Below, piece by piece: positions 23,646 through 34,599 of a DNA stretch of 64,000 nucleotides (position 1 is its first letter; each line of letters opens with the position of its first letter). The position numbers and the translations under genes were made by a program. The notes below the pieces were generated by a model. The model had not been told where the DNA came from and searched no databases. It saw only the letters and a program-made list of their open reading frames with translations. The DNA comes from Piliocolobus tephrosceles. Taxonomy: Eukaryota; Chordata; Mammalia; Primates; Cercopithecidae. The DNA is taken from NCBI RefSeq assembly GCF_002776525.5, contig NC_045446.1, positions 65,212,288 through 65,276,287 of the forward strand. Direction: 5' to 3'.

Positions 23646-24602
23646 TCAAATGCTCCTGTCACAGCTTAGGTCTTGAGATGTGATTTTGGTGATGGCTGCC
23701 TTTACATCCCTGTTTCTCAGAGTGTAAATGAGAAGGTTGAGAATTGGTGTGAGAATGGCATATATCACATTGCCCATGACGTGGAAGTCAAGGGACAGGT
23801 CAACCCCGTAAGCCACGTAGGCTATGGCAATAGATGAGTAGTAGGTGCCCACCACCAGGAGGTGGGAGCTGCAGGTGGAGAAGGCTTTTGCCCGTCCTTC
23901 TTGGGAACTGATACGAAGCACCGAGGCCAGGATGTGGGCATAGGAGAGAAGCACCAGGAGAAGGGGGAGGAAGGACGCCACCATGGCGATGCAGAAGCCC
24001 ATGTGGGTCTGGAGGGTGGTGTCAGAGCAGGAGGCCTGGACCACAGCCAGATGATCACAGAAGCAGTGGTAGATGTAGGCAATCCTGTTGTATGTCATCT
24101 GGGAGGTCCTTACTACTGCTGGGATGGGCAGGAGGAGGGCAGTAAGCCAGGCACTGGCTGCCAAGGTAGCACTGGTCTGTGGGTTCATGAGGACAGGGTA
24201 GTGCAGTGGGTGACAGATAGCCACATAGCGGTCATAGGCCATGACCACCAGGATGAAGGCTTCTGAACATGTAAAACTTTGGAAGAGGTACATCTGCAGT
24301 AAGCAGGAAGAAAAGCTGAGGGAGCGGTCCCCAAGCAAGAATAGAGACAGCATCCTGGGGACAGTTGTTGTGGTGAAAAGGATGTCCAAGGTGGAGAGAT
24401 TGATCAGAAAGAAGTACAGGGCTTGTGGAGGCTCTGCCACCACGGCCACCAGAACCAGGGCATTACCCATCAGGATGAGAAGGTAGAAGAGGAGGAAAAT
24501 TAAAAACACAGGGAGGAAGAAGGTCTCTGGCAGAGAGGGGATGCCCACCGGATAGAAGATGGGTGAGCCATCCACTGATTCACTACAGGCTGTGGTATCC
24601 AT
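23646..24602 (-). CDS. OR2AT4: olfactory receptor OR2AT4-like, uninterrupted ORF, copy 2
   Basis: Class II odorant receptor, a plasma-membrane GPCR expected to signal through Golf and adenylyl cyclase. The 318-codon single-exon frame is close to the roughly 320 residues of human OR2AT4, and the C-terminus ends CDRSI as I recall for that gene. The start at 24600-24602 is the usual OR position, about 25 residues before TM1. Seen in order: TM1 GN (46-47), TM2, MAYDRYVAIC (121-130), the EC2 cysteines, KAFSTCSSHL (239-248), TM7. Odd points: residues 58-62 read PQALY where copies 1 and 3 read SLHKPMY, because of a 5-bp and a 1-bp deletion that together keep frame. NPxxY reads NLLIY (289-293). The N-terminal sequon is absent (CSES at 6-9, against CNGS in copy 1). 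The frame is open, but receptor function is doubtful. ORs often have an upstream noncoding exon, which I cannot place here. Confidence 0.9.
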   Translation of the reverse strand: MDTTACSESVDGSPIFYPVGIPSLPETFFLPVFLIFLLFYLLILMGNALVLVAVVAEPPQALYFFLINLSTLDILFTTTTVPRMLSLFLLGDRSLSFSSCLLQMYLFQSFTCSEAFILVVMAYDRYVAICHPLHYPVLMNPQTSATLAASAWLTALLLPIPAVVRTSQMTYNRIAYIYHCFCDHLAVVQASCSDTTLQTHMGFCIAMVASFLPLLLVLLSYAHILASVLRISSQEGRAKAFSTCSSHLLVVGTYYSSIAIAYVAYGVDLSLDFHVMGNVIYAILTPILNLLIYTLRNRDVKAAITKITSQDLSCDRSI

Positions 24603-25249
24603 GGTGAGACAGAGCTGGATTTCTCAGAGATGGGCAGCTGGAACATCTAGACACTGGAAACATCTGGAAACCATAGAAACAAAGGATTCTGGAGTGATAA
24701 TTCTATAATGTTTACTCTGTCAGTAATATAAGCACAATTATTTACAACCAACTGTAGAGGACTGATGAGGGGCTATGGTATTGACTTTTACCATGTGAAC
24801 CCAAAGTTTGTCAAATATTGATTATTAATTAATTAATAACCTACCAAATAGAAGTCTGTACGCTTTGTTTAGGTGATGAAGTGATCAAAGCGAAGGAGGC
24901 AGGCAAAGTTCTTGTCTTCCCAGAGTTTATATTTTACTGGGAAAATCAAATCTAAACAGTTGATTGTTGAATTATAATTGTGAAAGTGCTTTGGAAAGGC
25001 TTCTTCTGATCTTCATCTAAGGTTCCATGCTGTGTGGTTTAGGTTGATGTCAGATCTCATAAATCAAGTCCTTAAGCTCATGTCTCTACTTTTGCACTCA
25101 CTCAAAGTTCCACCATGTTCCATTGAGGGGCTCCTTTCTCCAAGGCTGTGTGTAATATGCAGCTGCTCACACTCTTATTAAGTTTCTTTCTTGTATGCCT
25201 TGAGTAGTGGTTCTTTCTGACTCCATTTAAGCTAGGTGTCTGGACTTCT

Positions 25250-27100
25250 GCTCCTGCATTGGATATAATAGACCATGATAGCCCAACACTTTCACTGCAA
25301 CAACTACGGAAACCTGGATAAATTACACAAATCACATTTTTAAACAAATTGAGGAATATGGGTGCCATAAGGATGTGATGAAGTCAAACTCCAATGGGTG
25401 GGGACCCTCCAAAGTTAACTAATAATCACCAGCTCTTTTGTTCTCCGGAAGTATTTGATTTGGGGACCATAGTGTGGCTGAGACTTGGACCAGGCAGAGA
25501 GTCATATATGATAGAAAGAGAAACCAGTAAGACTTGTGATAGTTAAAAAAGGATTAGCAAAACATATTGGAAATTTGAGGCACTCTAAATGCATAACAAG
25601 TTTTCCCTATGGGACATCTGAATTCTGGCTATGCAAGGGAGGCTAGAAAGCTGGGCTGAGGGCCTCTAAAAGACAAAACAAAATCTTCCATGATTCCCAT
25701 GATGCTTAAGAGAATAGAGGAAGAGGGATTTCCTCACACACACACTGGTATTTCCTCTCAAAACATTTTACAAAGATTTGAAGCTATGTGTGTATGTAGT
25801 GGGCAGGGGGAAAGGAGGGATGGGGAACGCAGCTAACGAATTAAGCTCAAAACCACCAAAGGATAGATGCAAATCTCCCATACTCCTTCAGGGCTGAGGA
25901 GACAAGGATCAACCAGGCTATAAGTTCAAAACTCAGGAGGGTCATAACTTAAGAACAAGAACAAGCCAAAGTTGGACTAAATTTTACTAGAACTGAAACT
26001 CAGCCCTAACCTAACTCAAGCCTTAATTGGCTTTAGGTAGCCAGCCTACCTTACTCTACCTGCCTAACAAAGAAAAGGGAGGAATCTGTCTGATGAGAGA
26101 CATCATCTGGGGCCTCTATGAATCTAATATAAATAATGTTTGGTGCACAACATGAATTATTGCAAAAGGCAGGAAAATGTGACCAACAATCAAGAGGGGA
26201 AATATACAATAAAAGTTGACATACAGATGATCCCATTACCTGAGTTAGCAAACAAGGACTCTAGTATAACTATGTTTATATATTAAAGAAAATAGAGGAA
26301 ATGTTGACAAAATGGATTTTAAAGTGGACAATTTCAATAGAAAATTGGAATCTATTTTAAAAAGAATCAAGCAAACATTCTAGAACTGAAATATCCAATA
26401 TTTGAAATTAAGAACTCACTGAATAGGTAAAATAGCAAACTGGACACAACAGAAGATAGGATTAGAGACCTGGAAAATAGATCAGTAGAGGTAAATTTTA
26501 CTTCGCTCAAAAAAGACAATAATAAATACAATACAAAGAGAATAAGAAAAGGCAGGAACCACACTAGAAGATATTTTCCTATTTTCAATACATTTATCGA
26601 AGGCCATGTATCCAGTATATATAAAAACCTCGACAACCAGTAAGAAAAAGATAGATGACCTAATAGACAAATGGGCGGAAGACTTGAATAAGTGGGCACT
26701 TTACAAAAGAGCATGTCCAAATGGCCAATAAGCATACAAAAAAATTAGCCTTCTAGAAACATAAATTAAAATACAGGATGTTAATAGTACATACTCACTA
26801 AAATGGCTAAACTTAAAAGGACCGCAAGTGTTGGTGAGATATGGAGTAACTGGTACCCTCATACATTGATGGTAACTAATACAACCACTTTGGATAACAG
26901 TGTGGCAACAGCTTCTTAAACTTGTGACTCAGCAATTTCACATCAAGACATATAACCAAGAGGTAAGACAACGTATTCAGCTATTTTTGTTTGTTCATTT
27001 GTTTAAGGTACTCAGGTGTAATAAAGCCCAAAACTATTTGGGATGAATAATATATAGATAACTATAGATATAAATACAAATCTATATTAGAGATACAGCT
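25250..27100 (+). mobile_element. HAL1-like / L1M fragment
   Basis: An old L1-related stretch. 26300-26500 resembles HAL1/L1 ORF1, and 26590-26960 resembles the ORF2 3' region (for example GACAAATGGGCGGAAGACTT at 26667). ORF1-like sequence joined almost directly to late ORF2 fits HAL1. The 5' limit is approximate, and this element separates parts of duplication unit 2. Confidence 0.6.
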
Positions 27101-27249
27101 AAAGATATAGCACATTTCTAGCAACCCAGAAAGCTCCCTTGCACCAGATCCAATAAATTCCCCTACCCACAATGTAGCTATTGTTGTGACTTCTGTCACC
27201 ATTGGTTACATTTTTCTGTTTTTGATGTTCCTCTAAACGGCTTTTGTTA

Positions 27250-27395
27250 GGCTGGGCATGGTGGTTCACACCTGTAATCCTAATACTTTGGGAGGCTGAG
27301 GCAGGCAGATCACAGGAGTTCGAGACCAGCCTAGGCAACATGGCAAAACTCTGTCTCTACAAAAAAAATTTAAAAATGAAAAATAAGATTAAAAA
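27250..27395 (+). mobile_element. Alu left-arm fragment
   Basis: GGCTGGGCATGG start through the first A-rich linker. The right arm is missing or was displaced by the next Alu. Confidence 0.8.
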
Positions 27396-27406
27396 AAAAA
27401 AGATAA

Positions 27407-27690
27407 GGCTGGGTACGGTGGCTCATGCCTGTAATCCCAGCACTTTGGGAGGCCAAGGCAGGCATATCATGAGATCAGGAGTTTGAGACCAGCCTGACCA
27501 ACATGGCGAAACCTCGTCTGTACTAAAAATACAAAAATTAGCTGGGCATGGTGGCACATGCCTGTAATCCCACCTACTCAGGAGGCTGAGGCAGGAGAAT
27601 CGCTTGAACCTGGGAGGTGAATGTTGCAGTGAGCCGATATCGTGCCACTGCACTCCAGTCTGGTGACAGAGCAAGACTCTGTCTCAAGAA
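27407..27690 (+). mobile_element. AluS-like element
   Basis: Both arms present. The tail is (AATA)n followed by (CATA)n to about 27727. It is inserted immediately downstream of the Alu fragment at 27250. Confidence 0.9.
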
Positions 27691-28361
27691 TAAATAAATA
27701 AATATATACATACATACATACATACATGTTTATTGTCATATTACAGTAAAAGGAAGGGCAAAAGATGCCTTTTGTGAGGGGACTTGCTTCCAGATTGGAA
27801 TCTAAGTTAAAGATGTGTTCTACCCAATAGCAGAAACAGAGATTGGAGGATGTCCATGTGTAAGAGCATGACTTTTGTTCTCTCCTATCAGCTACGCTGT
27901 TCAGCAGGTGTTCTTGATTAACCATGTCATTATCACTATCCTGTAGTCTTCCCTAACCCCAGATAAGATGGTACAGGAATCTGGAAACTTGGGAGTCTTG
28001 GGAGCCATTGTTGCTAGAGAACATCTTGTGACAAGTGCCCAAAGGCAGAAGAGCCAATCCTAGAGGTTGTTCTCCCCCTGTCAAGGAAGAAGAGATGTGT
28101 GCTTTTGTCTGCCCACAGAACCGGAGATCTTTAACTGAGGGAGAATATTGACTGCTCTACTATGTTGGGGATGTCTCTCTGAATAAACAATCCAGGAGCA
28201 AGTTCACGTTTATGTTTACATCATTGCCTCTTGACCCTGAAGAATCTAAGAGTACCTTCTCTCTGATTTTCCCTATTTCTCTTACCACTAATAAAATACC
28301 TCTCATGCCGTTGAATCATAAAAGTACCAAACCTGGAAATATCCAGTTGGCTTTTCCTTTT

Positions 28362-28674
28362 TTCTTTTCTTTCTTTCTTTTTTTTTTTTTTTTGAGGCAG
28401 AGTCTTGCTCTACCGCCCAGGCTAGCGTGCAGTGGGGCAAGCTCGGCTCACTGCAACCTCCGCCCTCCTGGGTTCAAGCAATTCTTGTGCCTCAGCCTCC
28501 TGAGTATCTGGGATTACAGACATGTGCCATCACGCCTGGCTAGTTTTTGTACTTTTAGTAGAGACGGAGTTTCACCATGTTGGCCGGGCTGGACTCGAAC
28601 TCCTGACCTCAAGTGATCCGCCTGCCTCAGCCTCCCAAAGTGCTGGGATTACAGGTGTGAACCACCACCTGGCC
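28362..28674 (-). mobile_element. AluS-like element
   Basis: Complement Alu with a C/T-rich tail at 28355-28393 and an end at CTGGCCAGC. Confidence 0.9.
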
Positions 28675-29016
28675 AGCTTTTTCTTTCAATATAGAAAGGG
28701 CAAAAGACAAAAAGATCCAGGGCTTTCCTATACTGTCATGGCCAGCGAGCCACAGAGATAGGACTGGAACCCAAGTTCTAACTCCCAGAGCAGCATTCTT
28801 CTATAGTTGGTTCCCTGGAGAATCTGGAAGTTCAGGTTTTCATGAGGGGAGAGACTGGGGCAAATGTTTTCTCTTTCCTTCTCCATATCTTTGGCTGATA
28901 TTATCAGCAGCAAACTGTAAATTTCCGAGTTTGTTCTTTAGTTTCCTAAGTGTGGGGTGGCCTGGTTCTCTGTCAGAGAGTGAAGGCTGGTAAAATGTCT
29001 TTCTAAAAGACACATG

Positions 29017-29320
29017 AGGCAGAGCACAGGGGTTCACAGCTGTAATCCCAAAGCTTTGGGAGGCCAAGGTGGGAGAATGCTTGAGACCAGGAGTTCGAGG
29101 CCGGCCTGGGCAACATAGCAAGACCCTGTCTCTACAAAAAATTAAAAAAGTAGCCAAGTACAGTGGCTGTGCCTGTGGTCTCACTACTCAGAAGGCTGAG
29201 GCAGCAGGATCACTTGAGCTCGGGAGTTCAAGACTACAGTGAGCTATAGTCATGCCACTGCACTCCAGCCTGGGCAACAGAGGGAGACCCTGTCTTTTAA
29301 ACAAAACAAATAAACAAAAA
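29017..29320 (+). mobile_element. AluJ-like element
   Basis: Diverged Alu with an AAAC-type tail. Target-site duplication AAAAGACACATG flanks it (about 29006-29016 and 29317-29328). Confidence 0.88.
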
Positions 29321-30217
29321 GACACATGGGACAGACCACTCCATTGTGAATGCTCCCTTGAAAGAGTATTCTACGGATTGGCCCCCATTACGCAAGCAGG
29401 AAAGCAAAACTGCTGCACCTCCGCTTAAGAGATAACCCTCAGTTAACAGAACCAACCTGCCTAAGCAAATCACCAGGTTTTTCTAATACCCAGAGATGCA
29501 AACTACATTATTCCGAGCATTGTTACAGCTCAGGGAAGTCGATTATGGATTGAATGCCACCGAGTTAGGCTGAGTTGGGGTTTGAAGGGTAGAAATTCAG
29601 AGCCGTCAAGCCTGACTGAGCCTCTCTTCCCACCTCCTCCCTCACTTCTATTAAACAGCAGGAGAGACAGATGCTGAGTTTGAAGTCCAGAAATAGTGTC
29701 TTTTCAAGGTCAACCAACAAATTCATAGCAGAAGTAGGTCTTAAAGCTGGTGTCCTGGCTCCCACCCAGTCTTTGTGGGATTTTTCATGAGAGGATGCTT
29801 CCTTAGCCTGCTATTCAAAGCCTGTCTTCTTGAAGCCTTGTTTCTCCTTATTCTAGTCAAATGGCAACTCCTTGCTCTTGCCTTGTGCTTCTGCCAAACT
29901 CAGCTCAAATATTAATTACTTCCTCCAAGAGGTCTTCTATGTTCCTGGCTGAACTATATCAGGAGCCTCTTTCCTGGGCTCTTGAAGTTCCTGGGCTTCT
30001 GTTTGTTGTAATTATGATTACACTGGGTTGTCACTGTCTATTTATGTGTTCGCCACACCAGAAGCACTTTCAGATCATTTCTATTTAATAGTGCACCCCC
30101 TTCCCAGGAGCTTAGTGCTCCAGAATGCGGCTTTCCCGACTGGCCTTGTTTTGCTGATAAATCATCAAATAGGAATGAAGGAGTCATTAGTGATTAAGTA
30201 GTTTTCACGTAACCTCT

Positions 30218-30490
30218 TTTTTTTTTTTTTTTTTTGAGACTGAGTCTTGCTCTATCGTACAGGCTGGAGTGCAGTGGTACGATCTTGGCTCACTGCAACC
30301 TCCACCTCCTGGGTTCAAGCGATTCTCATGCCTCAACCTCCCGAGTAGCTAGGATTACAGGCACATGCCACTGTACCTGGCTAATTTTTGTATTTTTAGT
30401 AGAGATGGGGTTTGACTATGTTGGCCAGGCTGGTCTTGAAGTCCTGACCTCAAGTGATCCACCCACCTCGGCCTCCCAAAGTGCTGGCAT
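30218..30490 (-). mobile_element. AluS-like element, 5' truncated
   Basis: Complement Alu whose T run starts at about 30217 and whose 5' end stops early, at GTGCTGGCAT. Near-perfect duplication: TTCACGTAACCTCTTT before and TTCACCTAACCTCTTT after. Truncation therefore happened at insertion. Confidence 0.9.
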
Positions 30491-30853
30491 TTCACCTAAC
30501 CTCTTTATTATACAGATTGGGACAGAAAAGGGAGTCCCAGAAATGGGCTGTGACTTTCCCAAGGTTACACAGTAAGCGGGTGATAGAACTAGAACTAGAC
30601 TCTCAACAGGGCTAGATTATCAACTCACCTTGAGCCAGGGGTAAGTCGGGGATGAGCCCAGGCTGCCCCACCTACATGGGGCCACAGGACAGACCAACCA
30701 GTTGAGGTGTTTGTGCTCCTCTCAGTCCAAAGGCCCAGAAGCACTTCCTTCCCCTCAAACTGCTGTCTTGGCAGAGCAGACCTATGCAATGGAAAAACAG
30801 AGCATGTGCTTAGGGCACCAGCTAGATAGGAACATAAAAAAAAAAAAAAAAGT

Positions 30854-31165
30854 CAGGTGCAGTGACTCACGCCTGTAATCCCAGCACTTTGGGAGGCCAA
30901 GGTGGGCAGATTGCCTGAGCTCAGGAGTTCACAACCAGCCTGGGCAACACGGTGAAACCTCATCTCTACTAAAATACAAAAAAATTAGCTGGACATAGTG
31001 GCACTTCCCTGTAGTCCCAGCTACTTGGGAGGCTGAGGCAGGAGAATTGCTTGAACCTAGAGGCAGAGGTTTCAGTGAGCTGAGATCGTGCCACTGTACT
31101 CTGGCCTGGGCGACAGAGCAAGACTCTGTATAAATAAATAAATAAATAAGTAAATAAATAAATAA
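30854..31165 (+). mobile_element. Alu element with (TAAA)n tail
   Basis: Both arms present, followed by a (TAAA)n microsatellite at 31127-31172. Confidence 0.9.
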
Positions 31166-31187
31166 ATAAATTTTGGAAAGAATTCAG

Positions 31188-31310
31188 GGCAAGGCACAGT
31201 GGCTCACTCCTATAACCCTAGCACTTTGGGAGGCCGAGGCAGGAGGATTGCTTGAGGCCAAGAATTTAAGACCCACCTGGCCAACAGAGCAAGACACCAT
31301 CTTTAAAAAA
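31188..31310 (+). mobile_element. Alu left-arm monomer (FLAM-like)
   Basis: Left arm only, from GGGCAAGGCACAGTGGC to GACACCATCTTTAAAAAA. Confidence 0.8.
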
Positions 31311-31779
31311 GTTATTTTTAAAGGAAGAAAGAAGTCAGTATTTGATATTTTTAAAAAACGTTAATGTGTAGCATCATGGTAAAAAATCAGAAAATGTTGG
31401 GCTTCTTTACATTTGCTTTGTGGTTTAGATTAAGTGATTTTAGTTTGAATTACATATTGCATGGATGTTTTTAGTGCTTCCAGTCACTGAAAGCATAATT
31501 TAGGGGACTATTTCCTTAGGAGGACCCTCCCTGCCAGGATTACCTATGAGTCAGTTATAGTGCTGGTTGAGGAAAGAGAAGGACAAAAAAACCAGTCACC
31601 CCAATGTTCAACCTGCATTTTTCATACGTCATCTCACATCACACAAACCTGCCAGGGAATGGTTATGCCCCTGCAACTAATGAAGAAACTGAGGGTCAGA
31701 GAAGGACAGGCCCACATTTAAGGCCATGGCTGGTGAGGGATGAGAACAGAGGCTGTTCCTGGAGCCAGCCTCCTGCAAG

Positions 31780-31930
31780 GGATTGAGCCTCACCAGCCTC
31801 CTGGACCAGCTCTGCCACTCCCTTCCTATGATGCTGGGTCTCTGTGCCTCAGTTTTCCCATCTATAAAATGAGGACTTTGGAAGCAAGGTTCTCCAGCTT
31901 CATAAACACTTTTGAGTATCCACTCTGTGC
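31780..31930 (+). repeat. MIR
   Basis: Contains the MIR-like run GGGTCTCTGTGCCTCAGTTT, then TCCCATCTATAAAATGAGGA. Confidence 0.6.
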
Positions 31931-33019
31931 TTAGCTAAATGAGAGATTCGAAGATGGATGTGTCATGGCCTCAGCCTCTTAGGAAGGAGAGCAAGGGCGC
32001 TCCCATTTGTTAAGCCTCTGTTGCATGCTTGATTCTTCACAGTCATTACGCCATTACACATCATTATGACCCCCACACTCATGCAGTTCTCTCATGATAT
32101 TCTCACCACCCTGCACTGTTCCCATAGAAAAGGAGCAGGATATACGTGAAGCACAGAATTTAGGTCTATTAACTTCGGAGTTAAGAAAGACCTGAGTTTC
32201 CTTCCTGGCTCCACCACTTTCCTCCTATGGACTGCAATTCCCTCACAAATTATTCCCATTTCTCTTATTGTCATCAGCTTTGCCTCCTTGTGAGGAATTC
32301 TCTTCCAAGATCATCAGCCTCTTGCTTGTGACTGCACAGCCCTGCCCCTGCCTGCCAGGGTGACTGGTCTGCACTCACCCAGGCTGATTGTGCATGGTTG
32401 ACTTGGATCACGGGACCCTGACATTCCCAGGATCTCTACTATGGTTGTATATGCCCCCAGCCTCCCTGAGCCTATCTCCCCATCCCAGCCTCTGCCTGGT
32501 CTGTGCACTCCATCTCCAGCCCAGCTCACCTACCAATCCTGGTCCGCCTTGATGTCTTGCGTGGAGTCGTCACACTTGGCCTTGGGTGGGAAGAGCCAGG
32601 TAGAAACTCAACTGTGGCCCTTCAAACCCTTGGACCCCTCTCTGCAGCCAGGCCTACTGGGGCTCTCTCCCACAAGATGGCTCTCCTGTGGGACCAGAGA
32701 CCTGCCAGTCAGCTGAGAACGACTTCCGAGGGTGGAGTGGGGGACTTTGTTCGGGGCTTTGCTGATACTGGAAACATCGTTAACAGCCCTCATGGGTCCC
32801 AGAACTTTATCACCAGTGTTATTCCTATTTTCCCATCTGGTCCTCACAACAGCCAGGGAAGACAGGCAGAGTCAGGATTACTTCCACTACTTTACATTTG
32901 AGGAAACTGAGATCTAGGGCAGTGAAGTGACTTGCCAAAGGTCACATGACTGGCTGGTGGCAGAGCTGGGATTTGTACCCAAGGCTCCAATTCTGGTTCG
33001 ATGGTTCAGCAACATGTTA

Positions 33020-33200
33020 TCTAATGACTAAGACCCGAGTTATTCCCAGTAATATCACTTTGAACAAATCCCTTAACCTCTCTGGGTCTTCATTGTGTCA
33101 TCTGTAGAATGGGTATAACGACATTAACTCTCTCACAGGATGACTGGGCAGGTTGAGGTGCTTCACCCAGTTCCTGCCGCTTATTAGGCATTCAATAAGT
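33020..33200 (+). repeat. MIR
   Basis: The MIR core is visible: AACAAATCCCTTAACCTCTC, then TGGGTCTTCATTGTGTCATC, then TGTAGAATGGGTATAA. Confidence 0.7.
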
Positions 33201-33554
33201 GAGAGCTATTATTTAATGAACCAAAGCAGTAAAGCCCTGTTGAATCAATATGATACTTCTGCTGCTGTGCAGTGAGAACTTGCAAAGGTTTTGTGGAAAG
33301 AATGTGAGGGTGGAAGTCTCTGGCCCCAACCCCAGACAGGACAAAGTCAAGAGTCACAGACTCTTCCTGTCTCAATCTTTCTGATTCTCTCCTTTGGCTC
33401 CAGTGTTCTATGTTTCTGACTTGACTGACTTGGTCACTCCTACTAATACACATAAAATTTTAATAATTTTTAATTTCACAAGTAATAAACAGAACCTCAT
33501 CGTAAGACATTTTAATCAATACAGAGCTTTACTGAGTCAAAAGTGAAAGTTCTA

Positions 33555-33840
33555 GGCCGGGTGTTGTAGCTCACATCTGTAATCCCAGCACTTTGGGGGA
33601 CCGAGGTGGGAGGATCTCTTGAGCCCAGGAGTAAGAGGGCAGCCTGGACAACATGGCAAAACCCTATCTCTACTGAAAAATACAAAAAATTAGCTGGGCA
33701 TGGGGGCATGCACCTGTAGTCTCAGCTACCAGGGAAGCTGAGGCAGGAGAAACACCTGAGCCCGGGAAGTTGAGGCTGCAGTGAGCCACAGTTGTGCCTC
33801 TGCACTCCAGACTTAGCAATGGAGTGAGACACTGTCAGAA
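33555..33840 (+). mobile_element. Alu element
   Basis: GGCCGGGT start with both arms. Its tail has expanded into the following GGAA/GAAA tract. Confidence 0.9.
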
Positions 33841-34018
33841 AGGAAGGAAAGAAGGAAGGAAGGAAGGAAGGAAGGAAGGAAGGAAGGAAGGAAGGAAGGN
33901 NNNNNNNNNAGGAAGGAAGGAAGGAAGGAAGGAAGGAAGGAAGGAAGGAAGGAAGGAAGGAAGGAGGGAAGGAGGGAAGGAAGGAGAAAAGAAAGAAGGA
34001 AGGAAAAAGAAAAAGAAA

Positions 34019-34062
<44 letters not shown>

Positions 34063-34075
34063 AANNNNNNNNNNA

Positions 34076-34127
<52 letters not shown>

Positions 34128-34131
34128 AAAG
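33841..34131 (+). repeat. (GGAA)n then (GAAA)n microsatellite with two assembly gaps
   Basis: A purine-only strand switching from GGAA units to GAAA units, with 10-N placeholders at 33900-33909 and 34065-34074. True length is unknown. It derives from the tail of the preceding Alu. Confidence 0.95.
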
Positions 34132-34599
34132 TTAGTTTTCTTCACACCAATTCTTACCCACATTTTTCCTCCCTGCTCCAGAAGTAGCCATTATTACTGA
34201 TTTGATGTGTTTCTCCCAGACTTTTCTAAGTGTGTGTGTGCGTGTACAGTTATGCTTTTCTTTCAATTTACATTGAATCATTCTGTATTTATTGTATAGC
34301 ATATCTTAATTTAATAAGTCTTGGAATTTTTCTGTGTCTGATCTGCTTAATTTTTTGTATCTGATATTTGGCATTTTTGTAGTACAGATACAACATAGTT
34401 TGTCTAATAACAAACATTTAAGTTGTATCTCATTCTTGCTATTAGGAACACTATTATAATTTAACATGCATTTGGGGCCACGTGTGCTCAAATATTTCTC
34501 TGAGATAGACAGATCCTTAAAAGTAGAACTTCCAGGCCAAGCAGTCAGCACATTTTCAAATGGAATGGGGTGTGCCTGTGCAGGGACTATCCCAGCTTC

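Larger units (their letters stand above)
24603..33020. repeat. tandem duplication unit 2, noncoding flank
   Basis: The 5'-side flank of OR2AT copy 2, homologous in pieces to flanks 1 and 3. It is longer than flank 1 because HAL1/L1 (25250-27100) and several Alus are inserted. The end of the unit, with MIR-like 'GAGGAAACTGAGATCTAGGG' near 32900, matches 8640-8740 and 56900-56960. Confidence 0.75.
33455..34560 (-). mobile_element. old L1M (L1ME-like) 3' region, antisense, split by Alu
   Basis: 33455-33554 and 34132-34560 resemble the complement of an ancient L1 3' region. An Alu with a very long purine-rich tail splits it. No coding potential remains. Confidence 0.5.

Noticed and set aside
28212..28616. 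134-codon ORF with a PRLACSGASSAHC-type sequence
   Set aside because: Typical translation of an antisense Alu. Dozens of similar ORFs in the window were rejected for the same reason.
33794..34163. Lys/Glu/Arg-rich and Phe/Leu/Ser-rich ORFs across the N gaps
   Set aside because: Translation of (GGAA)n/(GAAA)n including N; not coding.
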